Shown here piece by piece: positions 16,313 to 24,782 of a DNA stretch of 27,183 nucleotides. How positions within the stretch are numbered: position 1 is the first letter of the stretch; every line of letters begins with the position of its first letter. The DNA comes from a virus. The position numbers and the translations under genes are program-made. Where the stretch lies: positions 1 to 27,183 of IMG/VR virus record IMGVR_UViG_3300048587_001114; one strand, 5' to 3'. Under the pieces are notes generated by a model. The model ran no database searches. It was not told the DNA's origin and worked only from the letters and a program-made list of their open reading frames with translations.

Positions 16313-17611
16313 TCAGCCCGCCGCCGGCGTGATGATGCCCACGACCGGGCCCGGCGTGGTCGCGTCGCCCAGCGTGTGGTTGTTGATGGCGTGACGAGCA
16401 GTCGCCAGCACCCCGATCTCCTTGCTCGTGAAGTAGGCCTCGCGGCTGGTCTCGATGGTCAGTTGCTGCCGTGAGCCGTGCGTGGACGACAGGCCGATGT
16501 CGCCGTAGATCGCGGCGATCTGGCTGTTGCCCGTGCTGCGCGGCATGACGTGCGAGATTTCGACGGGCGTGCCGAACACCTGCAGGCCGGGCCGACCCTC
16601 GATCTCGGAGCGGGTGACGCCGCCGGCGTCCGTGATGATCTTGGCCAGGCGCTGCCAGTAGAACTCATTGGAGCACACCAGCACGCCCTGGCCGGGGCGA
16701 ACGTGGCGAGCCTGGCCGATGGCCTTGAGGATGTCGTCCTTGCCGATGCCGGTCCAGCCGCTGCCGGCCGCACCGCTGCCCAGCACCAAGCCGCCGCCGT
16801 CGTTGACGCCGTTGATCTCCTTGAGCAGAAACGTGATGCCGGTCTCGTTGTCGTAGGTGTCGGTGCCGTCACCGATCAGGCCGTTCTCCTCCAGCATGAT
16901 CGAGAAGCCCAGGCTCATCTCCTGGAGCAGGAGCTCAGCCACCGCGATCAGGGCGTCGGCCTCCAACTGCTTGGGGTAACTGGTGAGGATGTCATAGTCG
17001 GCGGCGGTGAGGCTGATGGGAGCCACCGTCATGTTCTGCTTGTCCACGGCGGTACGAATCTTCGTCTTGTGCGCACGCATTCCGCTGACGCGTCGCGTGA
17101 AGCTGGCCTCCGGCGTGGTCATGGGCATCATGAACGCGTTGCGAGCCCACACGCTGGAGTCCTCCACCAGCCGTTCGATGCGGCTGGTGTGTTCGTGCGG
17201 GATCAACGCCTGATCGCCGGTGATGTCCTTGGCGTAGGCGCCCATAAATGCCTTGTGGTCGGCGTTGAGGATCTCCAGGCTTCGCTTGCGCATGGAGTCG
17301 TCACCGGTGCGAGCCATGACGCACAAAGCGAAGGTGCGGGCCTGCTCCTCGGAACCGAAACCACCGCGGTAGTTGCCGTGCAGGTCGTAGGCCCGACGGG
17401 CAGCGGCGGCGAGTTTCTGATCGAGGTCGGCCAGCGAGGTCTTGTACTGCTGTTCGAGCTGCTTGACGGCGTCCTCAGCCTGCTTGAGCCGGCCGTTGTC
17501 CGCGCCCCAGCCCTTGATCTCGTTCAACGTCGCCTGGATCTGCTTGAGGTCGCCGGCGAGGATCTTCTCGGCGGCCTTCTCGATCAGTGCCTTCAGTTGA
17601 ATCTCGTCCAT
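16313..17611 (-). CDS. major capsid protein (HK97 fold), 432 aa
   Basis: It forms the icosahedral head. The N-terminal 80-90 residues are a coiled-coil, scaffold-like delta domain (KALIEKAAEKILAGDLKQIQATLN and so on), normally cut off by the prohead protease. The rest matches HK97-type capsids: the IPHEHTSRIERLVEDSSVWARNAFMMPMTT region (about 135-165), a long E-loop/spine-helix segment with LEADALIAVAELLLQEMSLGFSIMLEENGLIGDGTDT, then the ITFLL, A- and P-domain strands. Synteny with the protease just upstream supports it. I chose the ATG at 17611 because AAGGA lies nine bases upstream; the longer reading would start in a region with no signal. Confidence 0.85.
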   Translation of the reverse strand: MDEIQLKALIEKAAEKILAGDLKQIQATLNEIKGWGADNGRLKQAEDAVKQLEQQYKTSLADLDQKLAAAARRAYDLHGNYRGGFGSEEQARTFALCVMARTGDDSMRKRSLEILNADHKAFMGAYAKDITGDQALIPHEHTSRIERLVEDSSVWARNAFMMPMTTPEASFTRRVSGMRAHKTKIRTAVDKQNMTVAPISLTAADYDILTSYPKQLEADALIAVAELLLQEMSLGFSIMLEENGLIGDGTDTYDNETGITFLLKEINGVNDGGGLVLGSGAAGSGWTGIGKDDILKAIGQARHVRPGQGVLVCSNEFYWQRLAKIITDAGGVTRSEIEGRPGLQVFGTPVEISHVMPRSTGNSQIAAIYGDIGLSSTHGSRQQLTIETSREAYFTSKEIGVLATARHAINNHTLGDATTPGPVVGIITPAAG

Positions 17612-17655
17612 GTGATTGCGTCCTTGCGATGAGTGATGAATGCGTTGCCTGGCGA

Positions 17656-18495
17656 TCAACCTTCGCCAGCGAGGGTCCGGAGCGAACGCTCCAGATCAGC
17701 GGTGCCCGACTTGGTTCCGGGGTTGGGCGACCCGTCGTCGTCGTGGTGATGCCCTTGGACCTGCAGGCGCTGGTAGGTCTCGACGACGTTTTCGATCAGA
17801 CCAGCCAGCCGGCCATTGAGGTCGGCATCGAGTGCTTTGGCAATCTCGGTGGCGATCAGCGAGCGGAGCTCGTCATGATCACTTTGAATTTCGAGCAGCT
17901 CCCCAGGCACCGTGGCCCCCATGCCAGCCGAGGCCGCACGCGACAGCGCGGCGCGGTTCGCCGGGATCGGCACCGCGGAGATCTCCAGCAACTCCACCTC
18001 GGTGAACACGCGAAGGCGCTTGCGGGGCCCTTCTTTCATGTCGAAATCCCGCATCTCCCACGCGTGAGCCAGAAATCCCACGCTGAATCCTTTGGCCCGC
18101 TTCTTCGGATCGGGATTGGAGTATTTGCGCCACCAGGCATCGGAAGTCTCGTCCTCGTCAAACCACGCGGTGCCGACAAGGCCGCCTTCTTCGACAGACA
18201 GATTCAGCCAAGTGCCGATCTGGGCAGGCTTGCCGTCCGCCCGCGTGTACTGATGCCCAGGCATTAGCACCGGGTTCTGCATGAAGGTCTTGAGCCACTT
18301 CTTGTAGGCCCTGGGATCGACGATCTCTTCGTACCGATCCGGGTCATGGGTAGACACCACGGCCTCTACTGTTCGATCGTTCAGATTGATGCCGCGGACC
18401 ACCATTTCGCGAGCGCCTTGATCACCAGCAGACGGCTCCAGTTCGCGAGTCGAGGCGTCAAGAATTTTGCGGATGACGTCGGCGTACTTGTTCAT
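17656..18495 (-). CDS. prohead protease (HK97 gp4 / U35 family), 279 aa
   Basis: This serine protease processes the capsid delta domain during head maturation. Visible landmarks are the PGHQ motif with likely catalytic His81, the GFSVGF motif with likely catalytic Ser138, and the ELLEISAVPIPAN segment (about 168-180) that is diagnostic of phage HK97-type prohead proteases. The C-terminal part (about 190-279) is acidic/helical and ends in a His/Asp-rich stretch (GHHHDDDG). The ATG at 18495 overlaps the portal stop (ATGA). The gene order portal, protease, capsid is the classic HK97 order. Confidence 0.85.
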   Translation of the reverse strand: MNKYADVIRKILDASTRELEPSAGDQGAREMVVRGINLNDRTVEAVVSTHDPDRYEEIVDPRAYKKWLKTFMQNPVLMPGHQYTRADGKPAQIGTWLNLSVEEGGLVGTAWFDEDETSDAWWRKYSNPDPKKRAKGFSVGFLAHAWEMRDFDMKEGPRKRLRVFTEVELLEISAVPIPANRAALSRAASAGMGATVPGELLEIQSDHDELRSLIATEIAKALDADLNGRLAGLIENVVETYQRLQVQGHHHDDDGSPNPGTKSGTADLERSLRTLAGEG

Positions 18496-20903
18496 GGTTC
18501 GGTCCCTTCGATGTCGCGGGTCTGCTCGGCGCCCAGGAAGCCGTGCTGTAGGAGGTGAGCGATGCCCCTGGCATCGGCGATCGTGTCGTTGGGGTAGCGG
18601 TTGATCGTGGTGCAGCCACAGTTCGCGGCGTCTTCTGCATCCAGGCCAGGGCCGCGTGGATAGGGCGTCTGGGCGCCGGTCTGCGGAAGCGTGAAGTCCC
18701 GGTCGATTGGGATAGGCGAGGCCATGGTCTGACGCTCTGCTTCAAAGTGCCAAGGCCGGCCGGTCTCTTTTCGAGACCACAGCCATGTCTTGTTCGGCAC
18801 GCCCGCCTGCTTGCGTCCCTGCTGCCTCGCGTCCTCCACGGCGCCGCCAATCTCCGTGCGTGCGATTGTCTTGGCACGGCCGGCGGCGAGATTGAACTCC
18901 TTGCGTAGCCGTTCAGCGATCTGACTGGTTGTCTCGCCCTGCGACAGGCCCTCGGCCATTTCACTGGCCAAACGACGACGCAGCGTCTTGTTGGGTTCCT
19001 TGAGCCGGACCTCACGGGCACGCATCGCGGCCTCAACGCCGGGGTCCTTGATCGAGAATGGATCAGGCTTCGTCTTGCCTGTGGCGGCGGCGTGCTCCGC
19101 CATCACCTGCTTGCCGCCGAGTTCAAAGGCGGTGCGCATCAGCGGCCGGGCTCGCAGCAGCCAGCGAGTGTCGGCATCGGAAAGATCAAAAAGCACCTGG
19201 GCGATGATGTCGCGGTGATGCACAGGCATCTGCCGCACATACTCACGACGAGTCCGACCGCTTTTCGGATCGACATCAAACAGCCGAACCGCGACATCGG
19301 CCAACGCCGATGGAGGCAATGCGAGCGTGACGCCGTCAAGCCGACGCAGCACCTGCTGGCGGAGCTGATGCACGTGCTTCGACCAGCGAGACTCGCCGTT
19401 GGTTTCGAGGCCCGCCCAGCTCGCCCGCCATGCCATCCAGAGGCGTTCGAGTTGCGACGCGGTCAGCTTCGCGACGTGTTCGAAAATCGACTTGCCGGCA
19501 TCCTCGTCGGGCATCGGCTTTTGTTCATCCGTCGCGTCAGCGGCGCCGTCGGGATCAGTCGCCCCCGGCAATGTCGCGGCTTCGTCTTGAACGTTGACCA
19601 AGCCAAAGGGCCGGTACCACGTGTTGCCCCACCACGGCTCTTCGAAAGGAAGGTCATACGCGGAAATCACCTGGTTCAGCGGCACACCGAGAGCGATCCA
19701 CTCAGCCGCCTGCTTGGCCAACTCCAACGTCGCTTTTTGAAGGATCGACACGGTCGATGCATCAAACCAGAAGTAATACTGGTAGCCGTGCACGCCTGCC
19801 CTGACCTTGCATTCGCCGCGATGGCGTTGCACACGTTCACGCTTGGCCATCTTGCGCTGCCGCGCGTCACGAAGCGACAGAGAGGCGTCGCCGACGAACG
19901 CAGGCAGTAGCGCCAACATCAACTCCGAAGCGATCCATTCGGCCCGAGGCAGATGCGTGCTCGTCCACGCGATTTCGTCAGCCTTTTCGGTGGGCTGGCC
20001 ACTGCCCAATCCCTCGCGACCGGTGTAGCCCATCGCCAGCGGACTCATACCGAATGCGACGCAAATGTCTTCCCGGCTGTAGTACTTGAGTTCAGTAAAC
20101 TCCATCTCGGCGAACGAGCTGAACAGCTTCTCGACCGTCAGTCCGCCTTCAAGCAGCATCCAGCGATGCCGGTTTGATGGCCCGCTGAAGCGATCTTCCA
20201 GCGTCGATTCGAGCTCGTCGCGCTGCGGCTCGGTCAGGTTGCGATCGGTCTTCAGACCAAGCCCTCCGCCAGCGCCATGACGCAGCGATTGATCGTTGGC
20301 GACGTCAGCTTGGTAGTGCTGCGAGATCGCCAGACCTGCGGCGTGCCGCGGACTCAATGCACGCTCCAAGTCGCCCGTCCCGTAATCGGGATCGGTGATG
20401 ACGTGCACCTGCTCAAGCGTCAAATCCTGTGCGACGCCGACGCGACCGATGGGAGCGTAGGTGTAGCCGATGATGCCGCTGACGCCACGCTGCTCAGCAA
20501 TCTCCAGGGGCGACACCGGCCGCCAGCCGATGATGCGTCCGCCCGCAAGCTGCTTGACGATGTAGACCCTGCCGAACAGATCCAAGAACGCCGAGATCGC
20601 CATGGCCGCCAGACGAAACGTGAAGCCTGCGGCAGGGCGTTCGAGCAGCTCGACCAGCGGCCCGTTCTCAACGATCTGATCGTCAGCGGTGGACACGCGC
20701 AGCGGCATCATGGACAGAGCCTGCGCCTTGCGCTTGACGCAGGCATATACCGCCACGACCTTGCTGTAGGGAGTTTCAACCGTCTGAGTTGAAGTCTTCG
20801 CCGCAAAATACTTCGCCAACTCCGCAAGGGACATGGCGTCGGCCGATCGCCGCACGGGGCGGATCGGGTGTCGATGCGTGGCACGTGGCGTTCGGTATCT
20901 CAC
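18492..20903 (-). CDS. portal protein fused to a Mu F-like head morphogenesis domain, 803 aa
   Basis: The N-terminal two thirds is a phage portal (about residues 30-440): YSKVVAVYACVKRKAQALS near the start, LLEGGLTVEKLFSSFAEMEFTELKYYSREDICVAFGMSPLAMGY in the middle. The C-terminal third (about 600-780) has the Mu gpF-like pattern, with LKEPNKTLRRRLASEMAEGLSQGET, AKTIARTEIGGAVEDARQQG and a closing CGCTTINRY. In most phages these are separate genes. At 803 residues it exceeds a portal alone by roughly the length of an F protein. I set the start at the GTG at 20903: it overlaps the terminase stop (GTGA) and has GGAGG eight bases upstream. A TTG six bases further up is too close to that site. Confidence 0.8.
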   Translation of the reverse strand: MRYRTPRATHRHPIRPVRRSADAMSLAELAKYFAAKTSTQTVETPYSKVVAVYACVKRKAQALSMMPLRVSTADDQIVENGPLVELLERPAAGFTFRLAAMAISAFLDLFGRVYIVKQLAGGRIIGWRPVSPLEIAEQRGVSGIIGYTYAPIGRVGVAQDLTLEQVHVITDPDYGTGDLERALSPRHAAGLAISQHYQADVANDQSLRHGAGGGLGLKTDRNLTEPQRDELESTLEDRFSGPSNRHRWMLLEGGLTVEKLFSSFAEMEFTELKYYSREDICVAFGMSPLAMGYTGREGLGSGQPTEKADEIAWTSTHLPRAEWIASELMLALLPAFVGDASLSLRDARQRKMAKRERVQRHRGECKVRAGVHGYQYYFWFDASTVSILQKATLELAKQAAEWIALGVPLNQVISAYDLPFEEPWWGNTWYRPFGLVNVQDEAATLPGATDPDGAADATDEQKPMPDEDAGKSIFEHVAKLTASQLERLWMAWRASWAGLETNGESRWSKHVHQLRQQVLRRLDGVTLALPPSALADVAVRLFDVDPKSGRTRREYVRQMPVHHRDIIAQVLFDLSDADTRWLLRARPLMRTAFELGGKQVMAEHAAATGKTKPDPFSIKDPGVEAAMRAREVRLKEPNKTLRRRLASEMAEGLSQGETTSQIAERLRKEFNLAAGRAKTIARTEIGGAVEDARQQGRKQAGVPNKTWLWSRKETGRPWHFEAERQTMASPIPIDRDFTLPQTGAQTPYPRGPGLDAEDAANCGCTTINRYPNDTIADARGIAHLLQHGFLGAEQTRDIEGTEP

Positions 20904-22354
20904 TGCCAACGCCTCCAGTTGGTTCGGCCGAGGGTCCGAGCAGTCGGAGTCGCGGTCAGTTCGCTATGGCCAGCCATGATCGCCAGGGCGCCGCTGTAGG
21001 CGATGTCGCAGTGCGATTCGGGCAACAGCGGGTTCTCCGACTCGACCAGCTTCAGGCTGCCCTTGCCGTTCTCGTCAGTGGCGCCGTCCGCGTCGGACTG
21101 CTTCTGCACCGCGTAAAGGTCGGTGGCGACGAACTTGAACGCGCTGCTCAGCGGCGGGATCGTCTGCGCGCCGTCGCGAAACGCCGTCGCCAGGCCGCTG
21201 CCCAGATCGCTCTTGCGCTTGCCGCCGAAATTCACAGGCGTCCATCGCTCCGGGTACTCGGTCTCCAGCGTCTCGTTGCTGTCCATGCCCAGGCCTGTGG
21301 AATCGCCGCATCCCACGCTGGTGGGCTTGCTGCGCATCGCTTCGCGAATGATGTCCCGCTGCAGGGCGAAGCTGCAGTTGTGCATGACCACCAGGTAACG
21401 CAGGTGCTTCACCTCGGGGCGACCATCGTTGATCCAGAGGGACGACAAATGTCCGCGACGCGCCACGTCCCAGCCCAGTTCCGGCCGGCCCGAGATATCG
21501 CCCAGGGCCTTGAAAAACGAAGCCGACCAACCGGCTTCAGCCTCGACACGAATAAAGTCGAACGGCCGGCCTTCGCCGGCGGCGCCCGCGGCTTCGAGCT
21601 GCGCCCATCGCAGCAGCGATTCGAGAGCGCCCATGAACTTGCACTCGTACTCGCGCTGCCAGCCGATCTCATCGCCGTACAAAGCCTTGAAGGCGTCGAT
21701 CGAGCAGGGCTTGCCGTCCTGGTCACGCAGCTCAAAGCCTTCGGCGACGCTCTGGTAGATGTCGCAGAAGTGCACGCTGTAGAGCTTCGGATCGCTCACC
21801 AATTCGTAGAACTTCGAGTCCTTGCCGCGAGGCGTGCTGATCGCAATCACGCGGAAGCCACGCGTCGCCAGCGGGAACACAACCCGCCAATGGTCGTAGC
21901 CCCCGCGGGGGAACAGGCCAAACTCCGTGAAGATCACGTTGCCCGTCAGGCCGGCGATGGTGTCGGGGTGACGGCCGGGCAGACTCACCACGCGCCCGCC
22001 ATTGGGCAACACCAGCTCGCGGGCCTTGTGCACGAACGTGTAGTCAAGCTCCGCGTCATACTCCTCGTAGGGCTGGGAGTCGATCTCATTGATCTTCTGC
22101 TCGTAGTACTTGGCCCACCACTTGCACTTCTCGAAGGTGGAGTCGGCCTGCCGCTGCGTGAGCGACACGATGTACCAGGACTCCCCACGCTCCATTGCTT
22201 CAAGCACAGCCTTGGCCGCCGTGGTGAAGTCCTTGCCCTTCTGGCGGTGCCAGCACACGACCTGCACGCGAGCCTGGTCAGCGAAGAACCGCTGTTGGGC
22301 AGCGTCGAGCTTCACGGGAGGAGCAGCAGGCCGGCGGGTGCGAGTCTTGCTCAT
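20900..22354 (-). CDS. terL: large terminase subunit, Mu gp28-like, 484 aa
   Basis: This is the ATP-driven DNA packaging motor with a C-terminal nuclease. The ATPase part has a Walker A-like WHRQKGKDF (about residues 35-43, an Arg-Gln variant), a hydrophobic Walker B-like strand with acidic residue Glu144 (NVIFTEFG) and a coupling motif ISTPRG (172-177). The RNase H-like nuclease has candidate acidic residues Asp296 (GWDVARR), Asp351 (CGDSTGLGMD) and Asp450 (HCDIAYSGALA). The overall character matches Mu-like gp28 rather than the lambda or T4 terminases. It is coupled by ATGA to the gp27-like gene and by GTGA to the portal gene. Confidence 0.85.
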   Translation of the reverse strand: MSKTRTRRPAAPPVKLDAAQQRFFADQARVQVVCWHRQKGKDFTTAAKAVLEAMERGESWYIVSLTQRQADSTFEKCKWWAKYYEQKINEIDSQPYEEYDAELDYTFVHKARELVLPNGGRVVSLPGRHPDTIAGLTGNVIFTEFGLFPRGGYDHWRVVFPLATRGFRVIAISTPRGKDSKFYELVSDPKLYSVHFCDIYQSVAEGFELRDQDGKPCSIDAFKALYGDEIGWQREYECKFMGALESLLRWAQLEAAGAAGEGRPFDFIRVEAEAGWSASFFKALGDISGRPELGWDVARRGHLSSLWINDGRPEVKHLRYLVVMHNCSFALQRDIIREAMRSKPTSVGCGDSTGLGMDSNETLETEYPERWTPVNFGGKRKSDLGSGLATAFRDGAQTIPPLSSAFKFVATDLYAVQKQSDADGATDENGKGSLKLVESENPLLPESHCDIAYSGALAIMAGHSELTATPTARTLGRTNWRRWQ

Positions 22355-23112
22355 GACTGCACCTCCGCCGGGGCGAGGCCCAGTAGCTGCTCACGGATCG
22401 TGGTGAACACGCGTGGGTCGATCGACTTGCCGCGTTGAGCCTGTTTCTCCAGGCGATCAATCTGCTTTTGAAGGGCCTTCACCTGGGCGGGCAGGTTCTG
22501 GATTTTCTGGTGCAACTGCTGGCGCTCGAGCTGGGCCTTGACCAGGTCGCTCTGCAGCTTCAGCCGGGCCCGCTCGCTCGCGGCGACTTTCACCAGCAGC
22601 TCTTCGCGCTTGAGCTCGACCTTGCTGTGGGCATCCAACGCGACGATCAGGTTCATCACTTCCTTGGCTTCAAGCTCTTCGAGGTTGTCCGTGGCAACGA
22701 GCCGCTCGGTCACCAGTTCGATTAGTCGAGCGTTGGCGACTTTGTGCATCGACTGCACATTGCTGGCCGTGGCTTCGTCCACGCTCAGGCGAGCGATGCG
22801 GCGGGCGTGTTCGCCTCGGACCTGCTGATAGAGCCGGCGGAAGTGATCGCTGAATCGGTAGACGGCATTGTCGTCGATCGCCGGCTCGTCAGCGGTGCCA
22901 CCGAGATCCTTGTTGAGCCACTCCCAGGTCTGGCGGACGGAGATCTCGCGATCGGTCAGACGCAGGCCCAGATTCTCCAGCGTCGAAGTGTCGAGCTTGA
23001 GCAGCTGCGACCGCAGGCCCGCCGTGTCGAAGCGAGCGACCGCTTCGCGCACCAGTTCGATGCGAGGCGGCATAGCGAGTTTTTCAGCTTTTTCAGCCAT
23101 GGCCATAGCCAT
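22351..23112 (-). CDS. Mu gp27-like protein, putative small terminase subunit
   Basis: This 253-aa protein lies directly upstream of the large terminase. It has an N-terminal helical/HTH-like part (about 15-90), containing LGLRLTDREISVRQTWEWLNKDLGG, and a long Gln/Lys/Leu-rich coiled coil (about 130-235). The layout fits the DUF3486/Mu gp27 family, which sits before gp28 and is thought to recognise DNA for packaging. The start is ambiguous: GTG at 23115 or ATG at 23112, 23106 or 23100. I chose the ATG at 23112, which overlaps the previous TGA by one base like other junctions here. The Met-Ala-Met-Ala-Met start is unusual and could allow more than one start. Confidence 0.65.
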   Translation of the reverse strand: MAMAMAEKAEKLAMPPRIELVREAVARFDTAGLRSQLLKLDTSTLENLGLRLTDREISVRQTWEWLNKDLGGTADEPAIDDNAVYRFSDHFRRLYQQVRGEHARRIARLSVDEATASNVQSMHKVANARLIELVTERLVATDNLEELEAKEVMNLIVALDAHSKVELKREELLVKVAASERARLKLQSDLVKAQLERQQLHQKIQNLPAQVKALQKQIDRLEKQAQRGKSIDPRVFTTIREQLLGLAPAEVQS

Positions 23113-23345
23113 CACTCGTTCTGCAGATCCGTGAGCCGCTTGCGCAGTTCGACACCTTGACGGTGGACTTCGACGTAGCGTTGGGCGTGACGCGCGACCT
23201 CGTCGGCGTTGGTGTCCAGCCGGGACCCGACCGCAAACAGCGCGTCCTGGAGCGAGCCGGCGATCCCCTTGAGATCAATCTCGACAGCGTCGAGCCGCTC
23301 CTGCAGCTCGACCATCAGCCCTTTGCGTTTGAGTCGGTCGCTCAT
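23112..23345 (-). CDS. small coiled-coil protein, 77 aa
   Basis: The protein is short and helical, with leucine/valine heptads (ELQERLDAVEIDLKGIAGSLQDAL, then RYVEVHRQGVELRKRLTDL), suggesting it oligomerises. It lacks a membrane segment. The ATG at 23345 overlaps the previous stop by four bases (ATGA), and its stop overlaps the next gene's start. Tight coupling to a coiled-coil membrane protein upstream and to the gp27-like protein downstream suggests a lysis accessory or packaging partner; I know no family for it. Confidence 0.65.
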   Translation of the reverse strand: MSDRLKRKGLMVELQERLDAVEIDLKGIAGSLQDALFAVGSRLDTNADEVARHAQRYVEVHRQGVELRKRLTDLQNE

Positions 23346-23854
23346 GGCGTCCCTCCGAAAAGCTTCGCGGCAACCAGCTTGAACACCAGCGGGCCGCCCC
23401 AGTTCAAAGCCATGAAAACGACCGAAAAGATCGCGGCGTACCTGCCCAGCGTGGTGCGGATTTCGTTGATCGCCTTGCCCTGCTCTTCGATCTTGCCCCA
23501 CGTGTTGGCGAGCCGGGCATCAACCTCATCGCGTTGTTCTTTAACTTGGCTCGACTGCTCGGCCAGCTTGGCCTCAATATCGCCAGCCGGCAGCAGGCGA
23601 TCGGGGAGCTTCGCGCGGAGCACCTTGGCGTCGGTTTCGAGGGCGTGCAGACGCTGATCGTGCCCGTCCAACGCCTTCTGCACGCGGTCGTTCACCGACT
23701 CCTGGTTGGCGACGTGACGCCGGGTGACGGTGACGTACTCGCGAAGCTCGATCGCCTGGCTGTGGATCGTCACCACCAGCTTGCCGAGCTGGTCGTTGAC
23801 GGCTTGAGCCAAAGCGTCCAGTCGCTGCCCCAATGTTCGGTCGTGCTCAGTCAC
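23342..23854 (-). CDS. coiled-coil protein with a C-terminal membrane segment, 170 aa
   Basis: Residues about 5-130 form a long amphipathic coiled coil with many heptads (LGQRLDALAQAVNDQLGKLV, then NDRVQKALDGHDQRLHALETDAKVL). A hydrophobic C-terminal segment (about 138-162, YAAIFSVVFMALNWGGPLVFKLVA) should span a membrane. The architecture resembles XhlA/hemolysin-type or holin-associated phage proteins, although those usually have the membrane part in a much shorter chain. It could be a lysis component or an inner-membrane structural protein. It is coupled to the 77-aa gene by ATGA. Confidence 0.65.
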   Translation of the reverse strand: MTEHDRTLGQRLDALAQAVNDQLGKLVVTIHSQAIELREYVTVTRRHVANQESVNDRVQKALDGHDQRLHALETDAKVLRAKLPDRLLPAGDIEAKLAEQSSQVKEQRDEVDARLANTWGKIEEQGKAINEIRTTLGRYAAIFSVVFMALNWGGPLVFKLVAAKLFGGTP

Positions 23855-23865
23855 GCGTGATGCTC

Positions 23866-23907
23866 CGAAAACTGCAAGGCCACCGGCCCGCGTTGGCAGG
23901 CCGGTGG
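23866..23907 (-). terminator. hairpin between the lipoprotein-like gene and the coiled-coil gene
   Basis: CCACCGGCC (23880-23888) pairs perfectly with GGCCGGTGG (23899-23907) across a 10-base loop. On the minus strand the stem is followed by CCTTGCAGTTTTC, so it is a possible weak intrinsic terminator or attenuator between the first gene and the rest of the operon. Confidence 0.5.
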
Positions 23908-23925
23908 AGGGGTGAATCGAAAGGG

Positions 23926-24666
23926 TCAGTCACCGTTGCCGGTGCTTCCGGGGGCCGAGGCGCCGAGGTTCACCGACGAGCCGGCGCCCGGGGTCAGATT
24001 CACGGGGATGTTCAGATCCGGCGAGATGTTCGGCGTGTTCGTCGGGGTCGCGGTAGAGTTCGACGTCGCGGCCGGGCCGGTCTGCGTGCCCTGCTTTTCG
24101 CTCTGGCCGTGCGTGGTGACCGTCACCGTCACGCTGATCGGCGAGCGGTCAAACGTCACGTGGTGCTGCCCGACGCCGGCGAGCTCGCCCGGCGTCGCTT
24201 CGCTGACGCTGTCACCGTTGAGCACAGCGCCCTTCTTCGCGGCGCCGCCGAAGTACAGGTTGATCGTCGCGTTGTTGCGGAGGTCGGCCCATTGCTCGTC
24301 GGTCTGCCCCTGCTGCGTCGGCTGGTCCTGCGTCGTGGGCTGGTCCGTCGTGGCACACCCGGCCAGCGTGAGCAGGCCGATCGCGGCGATCGCGGCGAAC
24401 ACGCCCAGACGGTTGTAGGTGCCCGTCAGCGTGTCGCAGCTTTCCGGGCCCGGCACGGCCCCCGCGTCCTCGCTGCTCACGTTGTTCTGGCGGGCCTTAG
24501 CGGCGCCCACGGCGACCAGGACGACCGCGACGACGCTGCCCCAGTCGGGCGACGTCTTGGGGTCGTCATCGAGCTCGGCCATGCCCAGGTTGCACACGCA
24601 CGCGATCACGCCCAGCAGGGCGTAGACCAGGGGCTGTCGCTTGCCGACCAGTTGACGCAGATTCAT
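23926..24666 (-). CDS. membrane protein with an internal lipobox, 246 aa
   Basis: This is the first gene of the leftward operon. Residues about 11-29 (PLVYALLGVIACVCNLGMA) and 44-56 are hydrophobic. A third segment (about 86-103) ends in LAGC, a textbook lipobox with Cys104, followed by a long Thr/Gln/Asn/Ser-rich tail with few charges and a low-complexity C-terminus. A lipobox this far inside a protein is odd: it looks like a small membrane protein fused to a lipoprotein. Possible roles are a holin/spanin-like lysis protein or superinfection-exclusion lipoprotein. I chose the ATG at 24666 because GGAG lies about seven bases upstream; the longer reading runs back across the divergent promoter. 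Confidence 0.6.
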   Translation of the reverse strand: MNLRQLVGKRQPLVYALLGVIACVCNLGMAELDDDPKTSPDWGSVVAVVLVAVGAAKARQNNVSSEDAGAVPGPESCDTLTGTYNRLGVFAAIAAIGLLTLAGCATTDQPTTQDQPTQQGQTDEQWADLRNNATINLYFGGAAKKGAVLNGDSVSEATPGELAGVGQHHVTFDRSPISVTVTVTTHGQSEKQGTQTGPAATSNSTATPTNTPNISPDLNIPVNLTPGAGSSVNLGASAPGSTGNGD

Positions 24667-24712
24667 CGGTGTTCTCCGCAAAAAGTTTTTTCGTTTTGCT
24701 CGACTTTGCCAG

Positions 24713-24740
24713 TTGACATCATTGCCGGATATGGTAATAT
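24713..24740 (+). promoter_or_regulatory. sigma70-type promoter for the plus-strand genes
   Basis: A perfect -35 box TTGACA (24713-24718), a 16-base spacer and a near-consensus -10 TAATAT (24735-24740) lie about 45 bases before the ATG at 24783. The predicted start is near 24747. It is the clearest promoter in the window. No equally good promoter is visible for the divergent minus-strand late operon, so that operon may depend on a phage activator. Confidence 0.75.
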
Positions 24741-24743
24741 CCG
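24726..24743. promoter_or_regulatory. palindrome over the -10 box, probable operator
   Basis: CGGATAT and ATATCCG form a 7-bp inverted repeat around a 4-base centre (GGTA). The repeat covers the -10 hexamer of the plus-strand promoter, so a bound dimeric repressor would block transcription. The small HTH protein at 25241-25438 is the obvious candidate binder. This is a prediction from sequence geometry. Confidence 0.55.
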
Positions 24744-24782
24744 TGCATCGCCCCGGGGGACGGGGCAAACAGGAGATTGAGC

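Noticed and set aside
20789-22438. Plus-strand open frame of about 549 codons opposite the large terminase
   Set aside because: The minus-strand frame holds all terminase motifs. The plus-strand product is low-complexity and has no plausible start signal.
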